From Caulobacteraceae bacterium (GTDB lineage: Bacteria > Pseudomonadota > Alphaproteobacteria > Caulobacterales > Caulobacteraceae): a stretch of DNA of 5,883 nucleotides. This document shows positions 1-5,648 of the stretch, one piece after another. Each line of letters opens with the position of its first letter. Position 1 is the first letter of the stretch. The notes below the pieces were generated by a model that saw nothing but the letters and a program-made list of their open reading frames with translations, did not search any database and was not told the origin of the DNA. The translations under genes and the position numbers were made by a program. Location: assembly GCA_004144935.1 (NCBI GenBank), contig SDZP01000224.1, positions 1 to 5,883 on the forward strand, given 5' to 3'.

Positions 1-1
1 C

Positions 2-586
2 GGTGAATCGGTTTCCGATCTGCTCTCGCAGATGAAGGAAAAGGCCCTCGCGGCTGCCGACACCTCGCTGGACAGCGCGGCCCGCGGTCAGCTCAACGAG
101 GACTTCAAGGCCCTCCGCGACCAGATCGGCAAGGCCGTGTCGAACGCCGACTTCAACGGCGCCAACATGATCAAGGCGAGCGGCACCACCATCTCCGCCC
201 TGGCCAACGCCGACGGCTCCTCCAAGCTGACGGTCGCGACCCAGTCGCTGGCCCTCGGTGGTGCGAACGTGACGGTCACCGCGACCACCTCGTTCAGCAC
301 CGCCACGACGGCCGCCGCGGCTCTGGCCCTGGTTTCCGCCTCGATCACCAACACCTCGTCCGCCATTGCCAAGCTCGGCACCGGCGCCAAGGCGCTGGAA
401 ACGCACCTGGGCTTCATCGGCAAGCTGCAGGACAGCCTGGACGCCGGCGTGGGTAACCTCGTCGACGCCGACCTGGCCAAGGAAAGCGCGCGTCTGCAAG
501 CGCTGCAAACCAAGCAACAGCTCGGTGTGCAGGCTCTGTCGATCGCCAACTCCTCGGCTTCGTCGCTGCTGGGTCTGTTCCGCTAA
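2..586 (+). CDS. Alpha-type flagellin, 5'-truncated by window edge (FljK/FljL-like)
   Basis: This is a filament subunit exported by the flagellar type III system. Only the C-terminal 194 residues are present. The visible frame opens with GESVSDLL, which aligns with residue 82 of the complete flagellin at 1182-2018, so about 81 N-terminal residues lie to the left; the internal ATG at 32 is not the real start. Seen: the end of the N-terminal D1 helices, DFNGANMI, a short Ser/Thr-rich centre (269-310, 9 Ser/Thr in 14 residues), then the C-terminal D1/D0 helices with DADLAKESARLQALQ and the classic ending SLLGLFR. There is no large D2/D3 insert and no cysteine, as usual for alpha-proteobacterial flagellins. 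Several GGT and CGT codons distinguish it from its neighbours and suggest high expression, so it may be a major filament subunit. A terminator follows 14 bases after the stop. The family call is firm; which paralogue it is (fljK, fljL or other) cannot be settled from this fragment. Confidence 0.95.
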   Translation, partial: GESVSDLLSQMKEKALAAADTSLDSAARGQLNEDFKALRDQIGKAVSNADFNGANMIKASGTTISALANADGSSKLTVATQSLALGGANVTVTATTSFSTATTAAAALALVSASITNTSSAIAKLGTGAKALETHLGFIGKLQDSLDAGVGNLVDADLAKESARLQALQTKQQLGVQALSIANSSASSLLGLFR

Positions 587-600
587 CGGCACAGTGATCG

Positions 601-630
601 GGGGCGGGCGCGAAAGCGTCCGCCCCTCTT
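601..630 (+). terminator. Rho-independent terminator of the first flagellin gene
   Basis: An 11-bp stem (601-611 with 616-626, one G-T wobble at 608/619, otherwise perfect) closes on a GAAA tetraloop, followed by TCTT. The very stable GC stem, GNRA-type loop and position just after the flagellin stop fit an intrinsic terminator and also a 3'-end stabiliser for an abundant mRNA. The T tract is short. Confidence 0.8.
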
Positions 631-677
631 CATGCGCGTACCCGCTCGTCCCCCGGCGAGTGGATTCTGGCAGGAGA

Positions 678-700
678 CGCCGGCGCGACAAGCCCCGGCG
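678..700 (+). promoter_or_regulatory. GC-rich inverted repeat just upstream of the FlaG-domain gene
   Basis: CGCCGG (678-683) can pair with CCGGCG (695-700) across an 11-base loop, ending 11 bases before the ATG at 712. It could be a leader hairpin affecting ribosome access, or chance in GC-rich DNA. I found no convincing promoter between the terminator at 601-630 and this gene. Confidence 0.25.
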
Positions 701-711
701 CTGTGGGAGAC

Positions 712-996
712 ATGAGCAACAGCATAGCCCCTATCCGCAATGTCCCAGAACCCGTGGCCGCGATGATCTCGCAGCCGGTTCAACCCGTCGCCGAGACGCA
801 GGCGCCGACCCCCAAGGGTCAGAATGCCGATCTCCGCCTGGTGATCGAGGAAGACGAGGCCACCGGCGCCTTCGTTTACAAGACCCTCGACCGGCGCACC
901 GGCGAAGTCATCCAGCAGCTGCCCCGCGAAAGCGTCCTCAAGGCGATGAGCTCCGAGGATTACAGCCCGGGCATGGTGCTGAACACGCGGGACTGA
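712..996 (+). CDS. FlaG-domain protein
   Basis: A small protein of 94 residues from ATG 712. Its N-terminal half is Pro/Ala/Gln-rich and probably disordered. The C-terminal half matches the FlaG family pattern (Pfam FlaG): LRLVIEEDEATG, then VYKTLDRRTGEVIQQLP, then ESVLKAM. In Pseudomonas, Vibrio and other bacteria FlaG proteins influence filament length or assembly, but their mechanism is not well defined. The name is a trap here: the Caulobacter gene historically called flaG is a different gene, so I give no symbol. Start choice: ATG 712 has GGGAG at 705-709, very close (2 bases). An in-frame GTG at 703 would add three residues but has no ribosome binding site. The gene sits between two flagellin genes, which supports a filament-related role. 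Confidence 0.82.
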   Translation: MSNSIAPIRNVPEPVAAMISQPVQPVAETQAPTPKGQNADLRLVIEEDEATGAFVYKTLDRRTGEVIQQLPRESVLKAMSSEDYSPGMVLNTRD

Positions 997-1070
997 CGCG
1001 CGTCCCTTCCGGCGCCTCGCTGGCCCGGCCCATCTTCCCTCACCGACGTCGCGCCGCGACGGCGGCGATC

Positions 1071-1093
1071 ATGGTTTCTGCGCCGTTAACCAT
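1071..1093 (+). promoter_or_regulatory. Inverted ATGGTT / AACCAT pair, possible CtrA-type half-sites before flagellin 2
   Basis: ATGGTT (1071-1076) and AACCAT (1088-1093) are exact inverted copies separated by 11 bases. The right half lies within TTAACCAT (1086-1093), which resembles the half-site motif linked to the cell-cycle regulator CtrA in Caulobacter. It lies about 90 bases upstream of the flagellin start. The full TTAA-N7-TTAA arrangement is not present, so binding is an inference. No clear sigma-54 (GG-N10-GC) promoter was found between 1000 and 1181. Confidence 0.25.
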
Positions 1094-1129
1094 ACGCTCA
1101 CCGTTGGCCCGTTAGCCTGAACGGGAACA

Positions 1130-1166
1130 GGCGGCCGAATCGGCGACCGCCAGCGCCGGACGGCGC
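1130..1166 (+). promoter_or_regulatory. Two consecutive potential hairpins in the leader of flagellin 2
   Basis: The first hairpin pairs GGCGGCCG (1130-1137) with CGG (1141-1143) and CCGCC (1147-1151), leaving an AAT loop and a CGA bulge. The second pairs GCGCC (1153-1157) with GGCGC (1162-1166) over a GGAC loop. They end five bases before the ribosome binding site GGAG (1171-1174). In Caulobacter, flagellin mRNAs are controlled post-transcriptionally through the 5' leader by FlbT, so a structured leader here could matter; a specific FlbT site is not shown. Confidence 0.35.
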
Positions 1167-1181
1167 ACCTGGAGACGGTCC

Positions 1182-2018
1182 ATGACCATCGGCGTGCACA
1201 CCAATCAGGCGGCCCTGATTGCCCTTCAGAACCTCAACAAGACCAACGACAGCCTCGAAGGCGTCCAGGGTCGGATCAGCACCGGCCTGAAGGTCCAGGG
1301 GGCCAAAGACAACGCTTCGGTCTGGGGTATCGCCCAGGCCCAGCGGGCCGACATCGGCGCCCTTTCGGCGGTCAAGATGAGCCTGGACCGGGCGACCTCG
1401 ATCTCCGACGTCGCCCTGACGGCCGGCGAAACGGTCTCCGACCTGCTCAACGTCCTGAAGGAAAAGGTCGTGGCGGCGATGGATCCCTCCATCGACACCC
1501 AAGCCCGCACCGCCCTCGACGCCGACTACAAGGCGACGCTGAAGCAGATCACCCAGGCCCTGACCAACGCCAACTTCGACGGCGCCAACCTGCTCAACGG
1601 CTCGCTGACCAGCAACATCCGCTTCCTGGCCAACGCCGACGCCAACGCCTACATCACCCTGTCGGTGAAGAACCTGTCGCTCGGCGGCGGCATCCTGTCG
1701 GTGGCCGCCGGCTCCTCGATCACCACCGCCACCCTGGCGACCGGAATCCTGGCTCAGCTCAACACCTCGATCAACAACGTCAACCAGGCGCTCGGCGACC
1801 TCGGGGCTCAGGCCAAGCAGATCGAGGCCCACAACAGCTTCATCTCCAAGCTGACCGACGTGCTCAACAGCGGCATCGGCAACCTGGTGGACGCGGACCT
1901 CGCCAAGGAATCGGCGCGGCTGCAGGCCCTGCAGGTGCAGCAGCAGCTGGGCGCCCAGGCGCTGTCGATCGCCAACCAGGCGCCGCAGATCGTGCTCAGC
2001 CTGTTCCAGGGCGGCTAA
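1182..2018 (+). CDS. fljJ: Alpha-type flagellin, complete, divergent (likely FljJ-like)
   Basis: A complete flagellin of 278 residues. ATG 1182 is preceded by GGAG (1171-1174) at a 7-base spacing. Seen in order: the N-terminal D0/D1 region (HTNQAALIALQNLN, then GRISTGLKVQGAKDNASVW), NFDGANLLNG around residue 130, a short centre with a few Ser/Thr (LSVAAGSSITTATLATG), and the C-terminal D1/D0 helices with DADLAKESARLQALQ, identical there to the upstream flagellin. There is no D2/D3 insert and no cysteine. The last residues, SLFQGG, differ from the usual LFR ending. Few GGT and several CGG codons suggest lower expression than the first flagellin. In Caulobacter crescentus, as I recall it, the 29-kDa flagellin FljJ lies next to flaEY in the alpha-flagellin cluster and acts as a specialised minor flagellin that represses flagellin translation together with FlbT. 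Position and length fit that, so the symbol is a synteny-based proposal; the flagellin call itself is firm. Confidence 0.9.
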   Translation: MTIGVHTNQAALIALQNLNKTNDSLEGVQGRISTGLKVQGAKDNASVWGIAQAQRADIGALSAVKMSLDRATSISDVALTAGETVSDLLNVLKEKVVAAMDPSIDTQARTALDADYKATLKQITQALTNANFDGANLLNGSLTSNIRFLANADANAYITLSVKNLSLGGGILSVAAGSSITTATLATGILAQLNTSINNVNQALGDLGAQAKQIEAHNSFISKLTDVLNSGIGNLVDADLAKESARLQALQVQQQLGAQALSIANQAPQIVLSLFQGG

Positions 2019-2131
2019 TTTTGGACCAGACGCGGGTGCCCCTTCGCTGATCTTCCCTCCGAATGCCGACAGGCGGTTGAAGAGGCCGCGGATTTCCGGG
2101 ACGGGTCGCGAGCATCCGTCGGTTGGCTGGC

Positions 2132-2149
2132 TCCCGGCCATTGCCGGGA
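2132..2149 (+). promoter_or_regulatory. Perfect palindrome between flagellin 2 and the acetyltransferase
   Basis: TCCCGGC (2132-2138) and GCCGGGA (2143-2149) are exact inverted repeats around CATT. No T tract follows, so it is a poor intrinsic terminator, although it is the only strong hairpin after flagellin 2. The shape resembles the palindromic ftr elements bound by the Caulobacter flagellar activator FlbD, but I cannot confirm the consensus from memory. A weak GG-N10-GC spacing (2125-2138) overlaps its left arm. Confidence 0.35.
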
Positions 2150-2167
2150 TCGGTGGGGGAGGGGACC

Positions 2168-2209
2168 GTGTCGCACTCGTCATCTCTTCGGGTTAAAGCT
2201 TACGCATGA
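2168..2209 (+). CDS. Possible 13-codon leader peptide overlapping the acetyltransferase start
   Basis: GTG 2168 opens a short frame encoding MSHSSSLRVKAYA and ending in TGA 2207-2209. It has a strong purine-rich Shine-Dalgarno stretch: GGAGG at 2158-2162, five bases before the GTG. The stop overlaps the acetyltransferase start as ATGA (2206-2209), the classic geometry of translational coupling. The acetyltransferase ATG has no good ribosome binding site of its own, so the mini-ORF may deliver ribosomes to it. It is too short to judge by coding statistics and could be coincidental. Confidence 0.4.
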   Translation: MSHSSSLRVKAYA

Positions 2210-2760
2210 TCGACTTGCGCGACCTGGAGCCTGGCGACGAGGAGCAGCTGTACCGCTGGCGCCAGGAGCCGTCGGTCGACCGCTGGATGTCGGACGCCGC
2301 CGTGCCCGACCGCGGCGCCCACCAGCGCTGGTTCGTCGACCTGCTTGGCGGTCAGGACGGCCGCGGCTGGATGATCACCCGCGACGACCGCCCCGCCGGC
2401 ATCATGACCCTGACGGGCCTGGCCAGCCATCACCAGCGCGCCAGCTGGAACTGGTTCGTCGGCGACGCCCAGTCGCGCGGCCGGGGCATCGGCCGCGCCG
2501 CCCAGGTGCTGGGCCTCGACAAGGCCTTCTGCGAGATGGGCCTCGACAAGGTCTGGGCCGAGGTCATGGCCGACAACGACAACGCCTTGAAGATGATGAC
2601 CGCCGCCGGCTTCTTCCGCGAGGGCTACCTGCGCGGCCATGTGCTCAAGGCCGGCCAGCGCCGCGACGTCGTCCTGCTGGGCATTCTCAGCGCCGACTGG
2701 CAGGCCCGCCGCGAGAAGGCCAGGGCGGTGCTGGTCGACGGCCGGATGATCGCGGCCTGA
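2206..2760 (+). CDS. flmH: GNAT N-acetyltransferase, PseH/FlmH-like (flagellin glycosylation)
   Basis: A GNAT-fold acetyltransferase of 184 residues, predicted cytoplasmic. Seen: an N-terminal region opening LRDLEPGDEEQLYRWR as in RimJ/RimL and PseH proteins, a central strand WNWFVGD (81-87), the acetyl-CoA pyrophosphate loop RGRGIGRA (91-98), and the C-terminal N-DNALKMMTAAGF-REGYLRGHV block (from about 124), typical of this family. PseH acetylates the 4-amino group of a UDP-amino sugar on the way to pseudaminic acid; in Caulobacter FlmH belongs to the flm set needed for flagellin modification. Placement between a flagellin and flaEY supports FlmH rather than a ribosomal-protein acetyltransferase. 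It starts at ATG 2206 without an evident Shine-Dalgarno; a mini-ORF overlaps the start. The family is certain; the exact substrate is inferred. Confidence 0.85.
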   Translation: MIDLRDLEPGDEEQLYRWRQEPSVDRWMSDAAVPDRGAHQRWFVDLLGGQDGRGWMITRDDRPAGIMTLTGLASHHQRASWNWFVGDAQSRGRGIGRAAQVLGLDKAFCEMGLDKVWAEVMADNDNALKMMTAAGFFREGYLRGHVLKAGQRRDVVLLGILSADWQARREKARAVLVDGRMIAA

Positions 2761-2793
2761 TCGCCATCGCGGCTGCGGCCAAACGCCCAGACC

Positions 2794-2826
2794 CTAACAC
2801 CCTGTAAACCCCGCCCGCGCGATAAT
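2794..2826 (+). promoter_or_regulatory. Weak promoter candidate for flaEY with CtrA-like site
   Basis: CTAA (2794-2797), seven bases, then TAAAC (2805-2809) approximates the TTAA-N7-TTAAC CtrA site with one mismatch in each half. It is followed at 2819-2826 by GCGATAAT, similar to the Caulobacter housekeeping -10 element. The start codon lies 38 bases further on. AT-richness in an otherwise GC-rich gap supports a regulatory role, but every element is imperfect. No sigma-54 promoter was found here. Confidence 0.25.
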
Positions 2827-2864
2827 GGCCGCGAAGGCGTGCGCCCGCACGTTCGGGGTTCTCC

Positions 2865-5600
2865 GTGAGCACCATCGATTCGTCCGTTCTCCTGGGCTAC
2901 TACCAGGCGCGAACCGGCCAGACCTCCAGTCTGGCGACGGGTTCCAGCGGCACGACCAAGGTCAAGTATGCCCCGACCGCCCCCTGGGCGACCAACTCCG
3001 GCGCGCCCCGCGCCAGCGCCCTGGTCGAGACGGTGATGATGGGCCGGCGGTTCATCGACGAGAACGCCGCCACCCTCGATCTCGCCGGGGCCAGCGACGA
3101 CTACAAGAAACTGTTCTCCCTGTTCCAGGGCCTCAACGCCCTGACGGGCCTGGCCGAGCGCATGAGCGTGCGGGGCGTCACCGAGACCGAGAAGGGCAAG
3201 ATCCAGAAGGTCTTCGCCAAGGGGCTGGCGGAGAGCACCGCCTACGCCGACAGCCTGAAACTGGAGCAGCTGCGCCTGACGCGGGGCGAGGCCATGCTCA
3301 GCGACAAGACCAAGGTCGGGGTGCCGAGGGCGAACTACACCTACACCACCGCAACGGTGCATGAGGGCACGGCCAGCGAAGCGGTCGCCCAGTTCGCCGG
3401 CGCCACCAGCATCAACATCGCCGTCAAGAAGCTGAGCGGCACGCAGAACATCGCCATCGACCTGTCGGAAATGACCGGCACGCGCTCGATGAGCACCGTG
3501 GCCAGCTTCATCAATTCCAAGCTGACCGAGGCCGGCGTCGCCACCCGCTTCCAGGTTTCGCGCACGGCCGGCGAGCCCAAAATCGTCAAGACGGGAAACA
3601 CCACCGTCACCCTGCCGGCGACGAGCGACAAGTTCGCCTTCAAGGTGGTCGGCGACAGCGCCGAGACAGTGACCTTCAGCGCCGCCGGCGCCACGCCCGC
3701 CGTCTACGTCTCGACCACCGCCGGCAATCCCGACCCGGACAAGGACAGCAAGACCGCCGACGCCGTCTATGCCACCAGCCTGATCAAGACCAGCGCCGCC
3801 ACCACCCCCGGCGGGGTCGGCGCCCGGGTGTTCGCCAACGGCCTGGAAAAGACCGTTACCGGCGTCAAGGACAGCCAGGTCGGCGCCGACGGCTCGGTCT
3901 ACATGCTGGCCGAGGTCAGCGGCGCGGTGGACGGCCAGGCGATCAAGGGCGCCAAGGACGTCGCCCTGCTCAAGTACGACTCCCAGGGCCAGCTGATGTT
4001 CGCCCGCACGCTTGGCGCGGTGGGGACCACCACCGCCAACGCCTTGACCGTCTCGGCCGACGGCAAGGTGGCCATCGCCGGCTCGATCACCGGCCAGATG
4101 GAGGGGACGGTCAACGGGCCGATCAACTCCGGCCCGACCTCGACCCTCAGCGACAGCTTCGTCACCCTCTATGACGCCAAGGGCGACGAGGTCTGGACCC
4201 AGCGGCGCGGCGCCCTGCAGGCCGACGAGGCCACCGCCGTCGCCTTCGGCGACGACGGCGTCGTCTACGTCGGCGGCCGCACCAAGTCGGGCATGCCGGG
4301 CGGCACGGGCGCGCTCGGCGGCTGGGACGGCTACCTCAGCGGCATCTCCACCGACGCCAGGGGCGCCCCCAAGACTCTGTTCACCCAGCAGTTCGGAACC
4401 GGCGTCGACGACACCGTCGAGGGCCTGGTGGTCAACGGCGGCCGGGTGATCGTCGCCGGCATGGACAACAAGAACGCCAGGCTGCGCAGCTTCGACGTCA
4501 CCGGCGGCGTCGCCGTCGCCGGCGCCAGCCGCGATCTCGGCGACCTGCAGGGCGGCTCTCTCGCCGGCATCAAGCTGGAAGGCGGCGAGCTCTATATCGG
4601 CGGCTCGACCCGCAACGCGGCCCTGGCGCTCGGCGCTCCGGCCAGCGCCCACGCCGGCGGCATGGACGGCTTCGCCGCCCGCCTGTCGACCGACCTGTCC
4701 AGCACCGCCAGCGACGCGCTGTCCTACTATGGCGGGACCAAGGACGACACGGTCACCGGCATGGCCGTGGCGGGCGGCAAGGTCTGGCTGACCGGCGTCG
4801 CCGGCGACAACCTGCCGGGCGCCGGCGCGCCGATCGCCAGCAAGGACGGCTACATCGTCGCCCTCGACCCGGCGACCGGCGAGGCCAGCTCGCAACAGCG
4901 GATCACCGGCAAGGACGGCTACGTCACCCCGACCTCCATCGCCGTCGACGCCACCGGCGCCTCGGCCCTGGACGCCTTCGGCCTGCCCAAGGGGGCGCTG
5001 GTCTATACCGACAGCCAGAAGATCGTCTCGGCCACCTCGGCCCGGGCCGGCGACAGCTTCCAGATTCGCACCCGCGCGGGCGGCGCGCTCGCCACCATCA
5101 CCCTGTCGGCCGACGACACCCTCGAGACCCTGGCCGGCAAGATCAAGCGCGCAGGGGGCTACCGCGCCAAGGTCGAGGTGATCTCCGACGGCGGCTACCG
5201 CCGTATCAAGATCACCCCCGCCAACGACGAGGCCACCGTCGAGGTCCTGCCCGGCAAGGGCGGCAAGGACATGCTCGAAGCGCTCGGCCTGACCGAGGGC
5301 GTGGTGCGCAACACGGTGATGAAGGACGGCAAGTCGGTGGCCGCCGACGGCAAGGGCAACATCTACGGCCTTGCCCTGGCCAACGACATCAACCTCAAGG
5401 ACGAGGACTCGGTGCGCAACGCCCTGCTGGTGCTGTCCAAGGCCACCGGCGCCATCCGCGCCGCCTACAAGGATCTGGAAAACGCCGCCAAGCCGCAGTC
5501 GGTGAGCAACCCCACGGCCAGCGGCCCGGTGCCGGCCTACCTGTCGAACCAGATTTCCAACTACCAGGCCGCGCTCAACAGGCTGACCGGCGGCTACTGA
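2865..5600 (+). CDS. flaEY: FlaEY-like flagellar protein: hook-IN motifs plus beta-propeller
   Basis: A 911-residue protein. GTG 2865 is the only start between the in-frame stop TAA at 2823 and the coding body; GGGG at 2855-2858 is a weak ribosome binding site. Layout as I read it: residues 1-160 mostly helical with no signal peptide; a hook-IN type motif at about 183-235 (SINIAVKKLSG, then STVASFINSKLTEAGVATRF); a beta-rich linker; SBBP-like propeller repeats from about 330 (for example DSFVTLYDAKGDEVWTQ, then GDDGVVYVGG); a second hook-IN type module at about 725-815 (GDSFQIRTRAGG, then DTLETLAGKIKRAGGYRAKV, ending EALGLTEG); the propeller then resumes (SVAADGKGNIYGLA, NALLVLSKATG), and a helical tail ends in NRLTGGY. 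No cysteine occurs in the whole protein. Hook-IN motifs are typical of exported axial proteins such as FliD and FlgK. Caulobacter FlaEY is described as a trans-acting modulator of flagellin and chemotaxis gene expression. The assignment rests on size, content and position; the molecular role is open. Confidence 0.8.
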   Translation: MSTIDSSVLLGYYQARTGQTSSLATGSSGTTKVKYAPTAPWATNSGAPRASALVETVMMGRRFIDENAATLDLAGASDDYKKLFSLFQGLNALTGLAERMSVRGVTETEKGKIQKVFAKGLAESTAYADSLKLEQLRLTRGEAMLSDKTKVGVPRANYTYTTATVHEGTASEAVAQFAGATSINIAVKKLSGTQNIAIDLSEMTGTRSMSTVASFINSKLTEAGVATRFQVSRTAGEPKIVKTGNTTVTLPATSDKFAFKVVGDSAETVTFSAAGATPAVYVSTTAGNPDPDKDSKTADAVYATSLIKTSAATTPGGVGARVFANGLEKTVTGVKDSQVGADGSVYMLAEVSGAVDGQAIKGAKDVALLKYDSQGQLMFARTLGAVGTTTANALTVSADGKVAIAGSITGQMEGTVNGPINSGPTSTLSDSFVTLYDAKGDEVWTQRRGALQADEATAVAFGDDGVVYVGGRTKSGMPGGTGALGGWDGYLSGISTDARGAPKTLFTQQFGTGVDDTVEGLVVNGGRVIVAGMDNKNARLRSFDVTGGVAVAGASRDLGDLQGGSLAGIKLEGGELYIGGSTRNAALALGAPASAHAGGMDGFAARLSTDLSSTASDALSYYGGTKDDTVTGMAVAGGKVWLTGVAGDNLPGAGAPIASKDGYIVALDPATGEASSQQRITGKDGYVTPTSIAVDATGASALDAFGLPKGALVYTDSQKIVSATSARAGDSFQIRTRAGGALATITLSADDTLETLAGKIKRAGGYRAKVEVISDGGYRRIKITPANDEATVEVLPGKGGKDMLEALGLTEGVVRNTVMKDGKSVAADGKGNIYGLALANDINLKDEDSVRNALLVLSKATGAIRAAYKDLENAAKPQSVSNPTASGPVPAYLSNQISNYQAALNRLTGGY

Positions 5601-5648
5601 CCGGGGTTGCGCTTGAATCCGTCGCAATGACGCGATAGCGCTTCGGTC

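Noticed and set aside
32..34. ATG 32 as the start of the first flagellin
   Set aside because: The frame continues upstream to base 2 with residues that align to the second flagellin from residue 82, so it is an internal Met.
703..705. GTG 703 as the start of the FlaG-domain gene
   Set aside because: No ribosome binding site precedes it; ATG 712 has GGGAG nearby, although the spacing is short, so the choice is only a preference.
366..1115. A 249-residue + strand frame spanning the end of flagellin 1 and the FlaG-domain gene
   Set aside because: It runs out of frame through two real genes and a terminator, and its Arg/Pro/Ser-rich translation is typical of a frame-shifted reading of GC-rich coding DNA.
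1000..1181. Sigma-54 promoter for flagellin 2
   Set aside because: I looked for GG-N10-GC with TGGC/TTGC context; TTGGCCC at 1104-1110 lacks a correctly spaced GC, so no claim is made.
1098..2183. A 361-residue minus-strand open frame
   Set aside because: It is antisense to flagellin 2, low-complexity, and resembles no family; it is a GC-driven shadow.
2625..5627. A 1000-residue minus-strand open frame
   Set aside because: It lies antisense to the whole flaEY-like gene in a register where high-GC third positions suppress stops. Its product is a low-complexity Gly/Ala/Val/Asp/Arg sequence with no recognisable domain, whereas the + strand gives clear flagellar and propeller motifs.
5601..5648. 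Terminator after flaEY (TTGCG 5607-5611 with CGCAA 5623-5627)
   Set aside because: The stem is only five bases with a long loop and no T tract follows.
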